From the NCBI GenBank assembly GCA_022425465.1, contig JAKMFK010000019.1, forward strand, positions 1 through 5,651: 5,651 nucleotides of DNA. Reading direction: 5' to 3'. Below the pieces are notes generated by a model that saw only the letters and a list, made by a program, of their open reading frames with translations, made no database searches and had not been told where the DNA came from. This document shows positions 1 to 5,651 of this stretch, in pieces (within the stretch, counting starts at the first letter, position 1; each line of letters opens with the position of its first letter). The DNA is from Bacteroidia bacterium. Lineage in GTDB: Bacteria; Bacteroidota; Bacteroidia; NS11-12g; UBA9320. Both the position numbers and the translations under genes were made by a program.

Positions 1-98
1 GGACCCAATCCAGTCCATTCGCTATTTCGATGACCAATAATTAGTTGATCATCCGCCATTTTATAAAGTAGTTCTTTAAGTGCGTCTATGCTATTCAT
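1..98 (-). CDS. paaC: 1,2-phenylacetyl-CoA epoxidase subunit PaaC, N-terminal fragment (runs off the left edge)
   Basis: Only the first 32 codons and part of the next are present; the rest lies left of the window. Reading the minus strand from the ATG at 98, the peptide begins MNSIDALKELLYKMADDQ and continues with GHRNSEWTGLG. This matches the start of PaaC, where a helix ending in a 'DD.L.LGHR.SEW.G.GP' segment is typical. PaaC is the structural partner of the catalytic subunit PaaA; it has the ferritin-like fold but no active diiron centre (family knowledge). The gene starts 17 nt after the paaB stop, so it is almost surely in the same transcript. The order paaA, paaB, paaC also supports the call, although only about 13% of a normal PaaC is visible. 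Confidence 0.85.
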   Translation of the reverse strand, partial: MNSIDALKELLYKMADDQLIIGHRNSEWTGLG

Positions 99-115
99 TG
101 TGTTTTAATTTATAG

Positions 116-523
116 TTATACTTTGTCTGTGGGTTTGCTTCCTCGTTCTTTAAAGGCATTAATTCGGTCAATGACTTTATAGGTGGCAGGATTACGATAT
201 ATTTTTTCAGGTGCAGTGCTAAATATATCATCATCTGAATATTCAGTAGCAGAAATACAACTACTCGGCACTACCCAAATATTCGAAGTAACTTCTCTTC
301 TTGCATATTGTTCTTTTGCATACAAGAGAGCCATATCGGGATTTGGTGCGTGTACAATTCCAACGTGTTTGTGTTGAGCTCCTCGTTTATTCTGATGAAA
401 TACTTCAAAAGTTTGAAAATGAGCCAAACCTTCCATGTCAGATTTATCTCCAGTTTGCTGAATCTTTGCTCGTGTAATACGAGGGTCTATTGATTCTATT
501 GTTTGATTACTTTTTTTGTCCAT
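116..523 (-). CDS. paaB: 1,2-phenylacetyl-CoA epoxidase subunit PaaB
   Basis: A 135-residue PaaB, the small subunit of the PaaABCE epoxidase complex, thought to help connect the PaaA/PaaC core with the reductase PaaE. Recognisable PaaB segments are FEVFHQNKRGAQHKHVGIVH (residues 39-58), the AKEQYARRE helix (69-77), NIWVVPSS (81-88) and the terminal EKIYRNPATYKV (106-117). The PaaB core covers roughly residues 36-118. About 35 residues precede it, compared with the roughly 95-residue E. coli protein; this lead contains IDPRITR, which I recall as similar to the leads of other Bacteroidota PaaB proteins, so I keep the ATG at 523. That start overlaps the upstream secreted-protein gene by 28 nt, suggesting coupled translation. 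An alternative start is Met30 (ATG at 436), which has GGAG 11 nt upstream and would remove the overlap. The paaC gene follows after 17 nt. Confidence 0.93.
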   Translation of the reverse strand: MDKKSNQTIESIDPRITRAKIQQTGDKSDMEGLAHFQTFEVFHQNKRGAQHKHVGIVHAPNPDMALLYAKEQYARREVTSNIWVVPSSCISATEYSDDDIFSTAPEKIYRNPATYKVIDRINAFKERGSKPTDKV

Positions 524-1872
524 GATTGTTTTCTAGTTTTTAAATAATATATGCCCACAGGTAGCTCAGCTACATCTAGTGTGTTGTTGCCTTGGATAAT
601 TTTATGAGTGGCTATTCGTTTTCCCAGTGTGTTGTAGATATCTAACGTGTTTGCTTCGGTTGATTCAATGGTGATGTTCTGTTGAAATGGATTGGGATAT
701 ATCGAAACATTTTCATCCAAAGTGTGAATACCCAAGCTTTTAGGTTGCATTACTAATTCAAGATTATCTAAATACAAGCTACTATTAGGTCCCCGAACAC
801 TATCTGTTTTACCTGAATAGAAGATGAGACCAGCACTATCTGCGGTTGCAGTACCAGAGTAATAATTGATTGGGAAAGCAAAAAATGTCCACTCGTTAGC
901 AGCTGATAGGTAGAAATTGTCATTAGACTTGTACTTTCCTTTTTCCCAAGTTCTTAAATTAATTCTGGCGGTATCGTCTCCATCTGGCAAGTACTTGTAA
1001 TAGCCTTGTAGGTATTTGAATGTATCAATTGGAAAGTGTGGAGTGTAATAATCATTATTTTCAGTGCCCAAATAGCAATATCCATACCTTAGATTTCCTG
1101 AAGAGTTTGAATAGGCATTTTTAACAAGTAGAGAATTTTCTCCCATAAAAACATCTGAGTCTGTTATGTTAAAAACGGTAGGTTCATACAAAAAAGAGTA
1201 GCTTCTCTCATATGAAACTAGTTCTATGGTTCGCCACCCAGCAGGGTATTTAACTCCAATATTTTGCCAATCTTCAAACCCGTGATTAAAAATGTCTTCT
1301 TGTCGTTCATTTAGATTAGTAAAATGAATATCATCAAAAATCACAAATCCGTTTCCATCTACTCCATAGTCAGCATAAGAGTATAGATTAATCCATACGC
1401 TATCGGCAGTTCTTGACGAGGTCCATTCTATGGGTACAGAATACCTAAGCCATTCATTGTTACTCTTTCCTGTGAATCGGAAGTCAACCTTGCCTTTGTA
1501 TGTTCCTTTTTCTCTAAATATGGCATAAACTCGTGCTGTGTCTCCTTCTGCTAAATCATATTTTGCCCAAAAACATAAACTCAATGGTTCACCATTAAAA
1601 GCTACTCCATCATAACCATTTTCATTATCTTCATTAAAAGCATATGAACGATAACCTCGGGAGTTTGGAACATAAGTATTAGAAAGTTTTAGTGCATATT
1701 GACCTTCTTTGGCATCCGATGTTCGTTCTGCGTTCCTTACTGTGGCAGTCATACCAGTGGGCTTATAGTGATCCTTTACTCTCCAATTTTCAAAATCACC
1801 ATTGGGAATGTTTTGGGCATTTACGAATAAAATGGCATTTAAAAGACACGATAAAATGACAGTATGTTTCAT
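496..1872 (-). CDS. Secreted protein with two homologous beta-rich repeats and a T9SS type A sorting domain
   Basis: A 458-residue exported protein. Residues 1-19 form a signal peptide (MKHTVILSCLLNAILFVNA) with likely cleavage before Gln20. Two related modules follow, about 24-186 and 196-374. Each opens with NGDFENW or NHGFEDW, has a proline-turn segment (KPTGM / YPAGW), and ends in a short strand with IFDDIHF or LYLDNLEL. Residues 389-458 are a T9SS C-terminal sorting domain: VSIYPNPFQQNITIES, LDIYNTLGKRI, LPVGIYYLK and a basic VIKQ end. The protein should therefore cross the inner membrane by Sec and the outer membrane by T9SS, ending on the surface or outside. The repeats look like jelly-roll, carbohydrate-binding-type modules, but no ligand can be assigned and no catalytic motif is evident. 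I chose the ATG at 1872 because it puts the signal peptide at the N-terminus; in-frame ATG 1896 and TTG 1926 are less likely. It lies between paaA (77 nt upstream) and paaB (28-nt overlap), an unusual place for a secreted protein. Confidence 0.88.
   Translation of the reverse strand: MKHTVILSCLLNAILFVNAQNIPNGDFENWRVKDHYKPTGMTATVRNAERTSDAKEGQYALKLSNTYVPNSRGYRSYAFNEDNENGYDGVAFNGEPLSLCFWAKYDLAEGDTARVYAIFREKGTYKGKVDFRFTGKSNNEWLRYSVPIEWTSSRTADSVWINLYSYADYGVDGNGFVIFDDIHFTNLNERQEDIFNHGFEDWQNIGVKYPAGWRTIELVSYERSYSFLYEPTVFNITDSDVFMGENSLLVKNAYSNSSGNLRYGYCYLGTENNDYYTPHFPIDTFKYLQGYYKYLPDGDDTARINLRTWEKGKYKSNDNFYLSAANEWTFFAFPINYYSGTATADSAGLIFYSGKTDSVRGPNSSLYLDNLELVMQPKSLGIHTLDENVSIYPNPFQQNITIESTEANTLDIYNTLGKRIATHKIIQGNNTLDVAELPVGIYYLKTRKQSWTKKVIKQ
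511..517 (-). other. A7 run in the secreted-protein/paaB overlap, in phase as an A-AAA-AAA slippery heptamer
   Basis: On the minus strand the upstream gene reads ACA AAA AAA GTA here, six codons before its TAG stop. The paaB frame is the -1 frame relative to it and reads GAC AAA AAA AGT. A -1 slip on this heptamer would join residue ...TKK of the secreted protein to PaaB from Ser5 onward. This is visible in the sequence; whether any slippage occurs is unknown. Lys-rich ends are common in T9SS tails, so chance is a reasonable explanation. Confidence 0.25.
751..1803 (-). repeat. Two diverged tandem protein repeats encoded within the secreted T9SS protein gene
   Basis: Residues about 24-186 (nt 1315-1803) and 196-374 (nt 751-1287) align with each other by eye. 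Paired segments are NGDFENW with NHGFEDW, EGQYALKLSN with MGENSLLVKN, GDTARVYAIFREKGTYK with GDDTARINLRTWEKGKYK, NNEWLRYSVPI with ANEWTFFAFPI, and RTADSVWINLYS with ATADSAGLIFYS. Spacing between matching blocks is similar in both copies, which points to an internal duplication of a whole domain. The copies are clearly diverged and I see no recent DNA-level repeat. The fold is inferred to be an all-beta sandwich from the alternating pattern and the conserved final 'DD/DN' strand. Confidence 0.75.
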
Positions 1873-1949
1873 GATATGTAATTTATTAATATGCATAAAG
1901 TTCGTAAAATAAATTGACTTTACCAATTAAGGACTAGTATGTAGTTGTA

Positions 1950-2933
1950 TTATGCGTATGGAGTAACGTACTCATCTTGCTTGCTTTTAATTGCATTGGC
2001 TACCCATTTGCCATTTTCTTCGGCCATTCTTCGAACAGCAAGTCGCTCGGCATTACATGGTCCATCACCATTTATAACACGTTTGAATTCATCCCAATCA
2101 GGTTCAGTGTAGTCCCATAGACCAGTTTCTTCATTCTTCTTTAGATTTGGGTCAGGTATGGTTAATCCAAGGTCCCAAATTTTTGGGACATACATGTCTA
2201 AGAACTGTTGTCTCATAGCGTCATTGCTAGCCATTTTTACCTTCCATCTCATCAATGTTTCGGTGTGAACAGATATTTTATCATTAGGTCCAAAAAAGTG
2301 CATAAGTGGTGGCCACCAACGATTCATAGCTTCTTGTACCATTTGTCTTTGTTTTGATGTTCCAGTTGCTAAGTGCACTACATTATCGTGACCATATTTC
2401 AAGTGAAACGATTCTTCATAACAGATACGCTCCAATGCACGACAATAGGGACCATAAGACCCTTTGCTATTAGCCAGTTGGTTGACAATAGCTCCAGCAT
2501 CAACGAGCCATGCAATGACTGCACTATCAGCCCAGGTTTTTGCTGGGTAATTGAATATGTTTGAATATTTTGATTTTCCGGTGATTAGATCATTCATCAT
2601 ATCTTCTCTGCTTTTTCCTAATGTTTCGGCAGCAGAATATAACAACTGAGCATGACCAACTTCGTCTTGAACTTTAGCCATTAACGCTAATTTTCTTCTA
2701 AAACCAGGAGCTCTTGTAATCCACGTTCCTTCAGGTAAAGATCCAATTATTTCAGAGTGAGCATGCTGTTCAATCATTCGGATAAGTTGTTTCCTATACA
2801 TGGCTGGCATCCAATCTTTTGGCTCAATTTTCTCGCCACGATCAATTCGTGCTTGAAATACAGCTAGTAATTCAGGAGTTTCTTCTACTGAAGTAAATTT
2901 TTCGTTGGGGTCTACGTATGCGTTTCCGTACAT
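1950..2933 (-). CDS. paaA: 1,2-phenylacetyl-CoA epoxidase catalytic subunit PaaA
   Basis: A 327-residue PaaA, the diiron oxygenase subunit that inserts one oxygen atom from O2 into the aromatic ring of phenylacetyl-CoA, giving the 1,2-epoxide; electrons come from NADPH through PaaE. The ferritin-like iron-binding pairs are visible: DEVGHAQ (Glu91 and His94) and [10 protein letters not shown] (Glu174 and His177), with Glu61 in AHSEI a likely additional ligand. Other family segments are [19 protein letters not shown] (67-85), the [16 protein letters not shown] block (203-218) and [18 protein letters not shown] near the C-terminus. The length is slightly above the roughly 309 residues of the E. 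coli protein and nothing looks broken. The ATG at 2933 follows the regulator's stop by 5 nt with an A/T-only leader and no Shine-Dalgarno sequence, so it depends on the regulator's promoter. Cytoplasmic. Confidence 0.97.
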   Translation of the reverse strand: MYGNAYVDPNEKFTSVEETPELLAVFQARIDRGEKIEPKDWMPAMYRKQLIRMIEQHAHSEIIGSLPEGTWITRAPGFRRKLALMAKVQDEVGHAQLLYSAAETLGKSREDMMNDLITGKSKYSNIFNYPAKTWADSAVIAWLVDAGAIVNQLANSKGSYGPYCRALERICYEESFHLKYGHDNVVHLATGTSKQRQMVQEAMNRWWPPLMHFFGPNDKISVHTETLMRWKVKMASNDAMRQQFLDMYVPKIWDLGLTIPDPNLKKNEETGLWDYTEPDWDEFKRVINGDGPCNAERLAVRRMAEENGKWVANAIKSKQDEYVTPYA

Positions 2934-2938
2934 AATAT

Positions 2939-3514
2939 TTATAATTTATTTTTTATTAAACCACTAAGTATAAAGTCACTTAGTTTTTCTGCGATTTGGG
3001 TTGCGTTGAGTTTACCTTGAGGATTGTACCATTCTACAATCCAATTCACGCTTGATAATACAGTAAGTGTAGCAAATTTGATGTCACTTTCGTTAAAACG
3101 ACCTTCGTCTATTCCAGTTTGTATAATCTTTCTAATTCCATTTTCGTAGGAATTTCGCTTTTCAATAAACTTGCTAAGAGATTCGCCGGTTAGATTTCTC
3201 CAATCTCGTAAAAATATAATTGCTGAATCTAAATGACTTGTAAGTATCTGAACATGCTCTTTTATAGCCATTCGTAGTTGCTGTTCTGCATCAAAATAAA
3301 GGGTGTTTATTTCTTGAATTGCTCGATCAAATTTACTAGCCATATCAAAACAAGTAAGTTTCAATATGTCTTCCTTTGATGAAAAATGACTATACAAACT
3401 TGCTGGCTCCATTTCCAAAGATTTAGCAATATCACGAACTGAAGTTGCGGCATATCCCTTCTTTTTGAGAACAGCCTGAGCAGATTGTAAGATTTGTCTC
3501 TTTCTTTCAGTCAT
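2939..3514 (-). CDS. TetR/AcrR-family transcriptional regulator, probable repressor of the paa operon (PaaR-like)
   Basis: A 191-residue TetR-type repressor counted from the ATG at 3514 (MTERKRQ). The N-terminal DNA-binding domain spans about residues 5-51. Its helix-turn-helix holds [20 protein letters not shown] (24-43) followed by FSSKEDIL, the usual TetR signature. The remaining residues, with [11 protein letters not shown] and the [12 protein letters not shown] segment, form a helical ligand-binding and dimerisation domain of the kind seen in acyl-CoA-responsive TetR proteins. A TTG at 3526 could add four residues, but the ATG fits the family better. It is the first gene of the unit and lies 5 nt before paaA. 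The palindrome at 3528-3541 lies just upstream of its start, so autorepression together with paa control is the likely mode. Phenylacetyl-CoA as inducer is inferred from gene order and from other PaaR systems, not shown here. Confidence 0.88.
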   Translation of the reverse strand: MTERKRQILQSAQAVLKKKGYAATSVRDIAKSLEMEPASLYSHFSSKEDILKLTCFDMASKFDRAIQEINTLYFDAEQQLRMAIKEHVQILTSHLDSAIIFLRDWRNLTGESLSKFIEKRNSYENGIRKIIQTGIDEGRFNESDIKFATLTVLSSVNWIVEWYNPQGKLNATQIAEKLSDFILSGLIKNKL

Positions 3515-3527
3515 TTTAAACAACAAA

Positions 3528-3541
3528 CTAACGTTCGTTAG
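3528..3541. promoter_or_regulatory. Probable TetR/PaaR operator palindrome CTAACG-TT-CGTTAG
   Basis: A perfect inverted repeat with 6-bp arms and a 2-bp centre, 13 bp upstream of the regulator's ATG and 1 bp downstream of its -7 element. This puts it over the expected transcription start, a classic repressor position. It fits the form CNAACGNNCGTTNG, which I recall as the binding consensus of the Thermus thermophilus TetR-type PaaR; that recollection should be checked. I did not see a second copy in the window. Confidence 0.78.
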
Positions 3542-3542
3542 G

Positions 3543-3574
3543 CAAATGTAGCGATTTTAAAGTATATTCCAAAA
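3543..3574 (-). promoter_or_regulatory. Bacteroidota-type promoter of the regulator-paa operon
   Basis: On the minus strand TACATTTG (3550 to 3543) is an exact TAnnTTTG -7 element. TTTTG (3574 to 3570) upstream provides the -33 element. The spacer from TTG to the -7 box is 19 bp, within the usual range for this phylum. Transcription should begin a few bases beyond 3543, inside the palindrome at 3528-3541. No other convincing promoter lies between here and paaC, so this one probably serves tetR, paaA, the secreted-protein gene, paaB and paaC. Confidence 0.75.
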
Positions 3575-3636
3575 TTAACAGCAATTTTGACTATTTTAAA
3601 ATTCACAAAGAGGGTGAATTCTGATTGCATATTTTC

Positions 3637-3644
3637 TATATTTG
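3637..3644 (+). promoter_or_regulatory. Candidate -7 element (TATATTTG) for the DUF72 gene
   Basis: TATATTTG matches the TAnnTTTG -7 form exactly on the plus strand. There is no TTG at the expected 19-21 bp upstream, so the match is incomplete and could be chance in AT-rich DNA. If real, transcription would start about at the GTG codon at 3649, giving a message with almost no leader. Confidence 0.35.
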
Positions 3645-3648
3645 GCAT

Positions 3649-4530
3649 GTGAAATTTGGTAAAGTAGAAAACCCTGAAATGTATCCTCATGACTTACCCA
3701 AAGATCATACAGACACCAAAATAGTTTTAGCAACTGAAGACAAACAATCACCAAAGGTATTTATAGGGTGTCCTCGTTGGGCCAAAGCTGAACTTAAAGG
3801 GTTCTACCCAAAAGGAGTAAAAGATGAGTTATCGTATTATTCAAGCCAGTTTAATGCGATAGAATTGAATGCGTATTATTATCGAATTTTTCCCCCTTCA
3901 GTGGTTGAGGGGTGGTGTGAACGATCATCTCCAGATTTTATGTTTTTTCCTAAGGTCCCTCAACTTATTAGTCAATTTAGACGACTAAAAAATTGTGACG
4001 ATGCGTTGAATGATTTTTTTGTTTCAATATCTCATTTTAAAGAAAAGTTAGGTACTGTATTTCTTCAAATGAATGACAACTACGGTCCGCATAATTTTCA
4101 AGATTTGGCTCTATTTGTACGAAATTGGCCAAAGGACTTACCCTTGTCTGTAGAGTTAAGAAATTCGGGGTGGTATTCTGATTCTTATGTAGTTGACGAT
4201 CTTTGTGCTATGCTTCAAGAAAATAAAGTGAGTCACACTATTACAGACACGTTAGGCAGAAGGGATTTGATGCATATGCGGCTAACTAATTCTTCCTGTT
4301 TCGTGAGATTTACAGGGGCAAATCACTCATCAGATATTACACGTATAGATGAGTGGTATGATCGGTTGACAGCATGGAAAGGTCAAGGGATTAATCAAAT
4401 TAATTTTTTTGTACATCAAACCATCGAAAAGGACTTACAAATGCTGTCTGCTAGGTTAATAAACAAGATTAATGAAGGATGGGGGTATAAACTCAATATA
4501 CCTGGATCGCCTCAAGTTTCTTTATTTTAA
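3649..4530 (+). CDS. DUF72 family protein (YecE-like TIM barrel)
   Basis: A 293-residue member of the DUF72 family, whose structures are TIM barrels and whose biochemical role is unsettled. Family blocks visible, counted from the GTG start, are IGCPRWAK with GFYPKG (39-56), FNAIELNAYYYRIFPP (68-83), FFPKVPQLIS (100-109), GTVFLQMNDNYGP (135-147), LSVELRNSGWY (166-176), RFTGANH (220-226) and INFFVHQ (251-257). I chose GTG at 3649 because the resulting start, (M)KFGKVENPE, resembles the beginning I remember for Bacteroidota homologues (MKFGKV.NPE...LPKDH). Alternatives are TTG 3625 (eight extra residues) and ATG 3679 (ten fewer). It diverges from the paa regulator, and its last 9 nt overlap the end of the convergent exonuclease gene. 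A link to DNA repair through that neighbour is only a guess, because the two are transcribed in opposite directions. Confidence 0.88.
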   Translation: MKFGKVENPEMYPHDLPKDHTDTKIVLATEDKQSPKVFIGCPRWAKAELKGFYPKGVKDELSYYSSQFNAIELNAYYYRIFPPSVVEGWCERSSPDFMFFPKVPQLISQFRRLKNCDDALNDFFVSISHFKEKLGTVFLQMNDNYGPHNFQDLALFVRNWPKDLPLSVELRNSGWYSDSYVVDDLCAMLQENKVSHTITDTLGRRDLMHMRLTNSSCFVRFTGANHSSDITRIDEWYDRLTAWKGQGINQINFFVHQTIEKDLQMLSARLINKINEGWGYKLNIPGSPQVSLF

Positions 4531-5283
4531 ATGAAGACCTATAGGGCAGTGGTCGCTTCCAAAAATTTCATTGTGAATGGTTGCATCGTGGACCTTATTG
4601 GATAAGGATTTTGATGCAAGAAAGTAGTCAATTCTCCACCCTGCATTATTCGCTCGAGCGTTAAACCGTGCACTCCAAAAACTATATTTAACTTCTTCAG
4701 GATACCTTGTGCGAAAGGTATCGAATAAGCCAACATCTAGAATTGTATTTAAACCATCAATTTCAGTTTGTGTATATCCACTAGTCTTATTGTAGTTACT
4801 TTTATCATTTTTCAAGTCGATGGATTGATGAGCTACATTGAAGTCTCCCGTTACGATGATGGGTTTGATCTGTTCCAACTTAGACAAATAGTTTGCAAAT
4901 GCTTGATCCCAAGTAGATCTGTACTCAAGTCTTTTCAGACCAGCACCACTATTAGGCACATAAACATTGATCAAGTAGAAATCAGCGTATTCAGCAGCAA
5001 TTACTCGGCCTTCTTGGTCATGTACCTCAATTTGAATGTCTGTGGTCACTTGTATGGGCTTTTCTTTAGATAAGATGGCTACACCACTGTATCCTTTTTT
5101 AACTGCAGAATTGCTATAAATAGAATAGCCAGCAAGATCAATTAGAGCTTCTTGAACTTGATCATCTTGAGCCTTCGTTTCTTGAATACAAAAGATATCG
5201 GCATCGAAATCTTGGATGATATCAATCAATCCTTTTTTAACTGAAGCCCGTATTCCATTAACATTCCATGATATTATTTTCAT
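4522..5283 (-). CDS. xth: Exodeoxyribonuclease III / AP endonuclease (ExoA/Xth family)
   Basis: A 253-residue enzyme of the exonuclease-endonuclease-phosphatase fold. It nicks DNA 5' of abasic sites in base excision repair and removes nucleotides 3' to 5'. All expected catalytic positions are visible: Asn7 in WNVNGIRA, Glu35 in IQETKAQ, Tyr108 in NVYVPNSG, Asp147 and Asn149 in GDFNVAH, Asp219 in GWRIDYFLAS, and the Asp244-His245 pair in GSDHCPI. Length is normal for the family. The ATG at 5283 begins directly with MKIISWNVNG, the usual start. It lies 9 nt after the Gre-like gene and is probably cotranscribed with it. Its stop lies inside the end of the convergent DUF72 gene, and I see no hairpin terminator there. 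Cytoplasmic, probably Mg2+-dependent. Confidence 0.96.
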   Translation of the reverse strand: MKIISWNVNGIRASVKKGLIDIIQDFDADIFCIQETKAQDDQVQEALIDLAGYSIYSNSAVKKGYSGVAILSKEKPIQVTTDIQIEVHDQEGRVIAAEYADFYLINVYVPNSGAGLKRLEYRSTWDQAFANYLSKLEQIKPIIVTGDFNVAHQSIDLKNDKSNYNKTSGYTQTEIDGLNTILDVGLFDTFRTRYPEEVKYSFWSARFNARANNAGWRIDYFLASKSLSNKVHDATIHNEIFGSDHCPIGLHLK

Positions 5284-5292
5284 AAGGTAATT

Positions 5293-5651
5293 TTAATAAA
5301 TTGCTAGGATTTTTTCTTTGTTTTTTCCGATGAGTATTTCATCGTTGGTTGCTTTTCCAATAATTGCTTGACCAATTGGTGATTTAATAGAAACGACATA
5401 TATAGCTGTTTCATCGACATCAATTTTTCCTAATGCAACAGAAAGGTATAGCATTTTTTTATTGGTTTCAATTAGAGCACCTAATTGAACAGAATCACAT
5501 GGTTTTGATGCATTAATTTGATTAAGGATACTCATTTCCTGATTTAAATTGAAGAACTGACGATTGAGTCGATTCAATTCTTCATGACCCATGGCTCGGG
5601 CTGTTTCAAATTTATTGCCAGCAGTACTACTTTGTTCTCCTTCTATTGATT
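5293..5651 (-). CDS. Gre-factor C-terminal-domain-like protein, C-terminal part (runs off the right edge)
   Basis: The frame stays open to the window edge, so the ATG at 5592 is internal and not the start; 118 complete residues are visible and the N-terminus is missing. The visible part begins SIEGEQSSTAGNKFETARAM, a segment I recognise from a small Bacteroidota family of about 150 residues. A helical, coiled-coil-like stretch follows (EELNRLNRQFFNLNQEMSIL). The beta-rich end, with VQLGALIETN, the SPIGQAIIGK motif and a final strand, resembles the C-terminal FKBP-like domain of GreA/GreB transcript-cleavage factors. Homologues are often labelled '3-oxoacyl-ACP synthase' in databases, as I recall; nothing here supports that activity. 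A role in binding RNA polymerase is inferred from the domain only. It sits 9 nt upstream of the exonuclease gene. Confidence 0.8.
   Translation of the reverse strand, partial: SIEGEQSSTAGNKFETARAMGHEELNRLNRQFFNLNQEMSILNQINASKPCDSVQLGALIETNKKMLYLSVALGKIDVDETAIYVVSIKSPIGQAIIGKATNDEILIGKNKEKILAIY

Noticed and set aside
183..493. Two short plus-strand open frames opposite paaB
   Set aside because: They are antisense to a clear PaaB coding region and resemble nothing known to me.
1837..1872. Possible lipoprotein signal (ILSC at residues 6-9 of the secreted protein)
   Set aside because: The cysteine is only nine residues from the start, too close for a lipoprotein signal, and the hydrophobic stretch continues beyond it to a normal VNA-Q cleavage site.
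1873..1926. Longer start for the secreted protein (TTG 1926 or ATG 1896)
   Set aside because: Both place 8-18 extra residues ahead of a complete signal peptide that begins at the ATG at 1872.
1873..1949. A separate promoter or terminator between paaA and the secreted-protein gene
   Set aside because: I found no TAnnTTTG element with a spaced TTG. The only inverted repeat noted (GTAAA/TTTAC with a 10-nt loop) is too weak to call.
3593..3602. ATTTTAAAAT palindrome in the divergent intergenic region
   Set aside because: It is made only of A and T in an AT-rich spacer, so it is expected by chance and has no link to a promoter element.
4539..4736. Minus-strand 65-codon open frame
   Set aside because: It is an out-of-frame reading of the C-terminal part of exonuclease III.
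4768..5073. Plus-strand 101-codon open frame
   Set aside because: It lies entirely antisense to the well-supported exonuclease III gene and has no recognisable protein features.
5293..5592. A complete 99-residue protein starting at ATG 5592
   Set aside because: The frame stays open upstream to the window edge, and the upstream residues (STAGNKFETARA) match the family, so the gene is partial and this Met is internal.

Overview
The window looks like a chromosome segment from an aerobic member of the Bacteroidota. It is AT-rich (my visual estimate is under 40% GC). One protein ends in a type IX secretion (T9SS) type A sorting domain. The best promoter has the phylum-specific -7 form TAnnTTTG, and start codons are preceded by A/T-rich leaders with no Shine-Dalgarno sequence. 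The genus cannot be named from this much sequence.

Left part (1-3514, all minus strand; read from right to left for transcription order): a TetR-family regulator, then paaA, a secreted two-repeat protein with a T9SS tail, paaB and the first 32 codons of paaC. PaaA, PaaB and PaaC belong to the multicomponent diiron epoxidase that converts phenylacetyl-CoA to its ring-1,2-epoxide, the first committed step of aerobic phenylacetate breakdown. The regulator sits 5 nt ahead of paaA. The only good promoter is upstream of the regulator, and a palindrome CTAACG-TT-CGTTAG lies directly on the expected transcription start. The simplest reading is a self-repressing TetR (PaaR-like) regulator controlling the whole paa operon and probably released by phenylacetyl-CoA.

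The oddity is the gene for the T9SS-exported protein between paaA and paaB. The enzyme is cytoplasmic, yet the inserted gene encodes a signal peptide, two homologous beta-rich repeats and an outer-membrane export tail. Its last 28 nt overlap the start of paaB, so it appears to be built into the operon rather than lying loosely between genes.

Right part (3515-5651): a short divergent intergenic region, then a plus-strand DUF72 (YecE-like) gene. This runs tail-to-tail into a minus-strand exodeoxyribonuclease III / AP endonuclease gene, with a 9-nt overlap of the coding ends. Nine nt upstream of the exonuclease gene is the end of a small protein with a Gre-factor-like C-terminal domain, which runs off the right edge of the window. 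These look like ordinary housekeeping genes.

I saw no rRNA, tRNA, CRISPR array, insertion sequence, attachment site or convincing hairpin terminator. No stretch over 300 bases lacks a gene. I do not see a wholly new system. The best candidates for something undescribed are the secreted protein embedded in the phenylacetate operon and its overlap with paaB.
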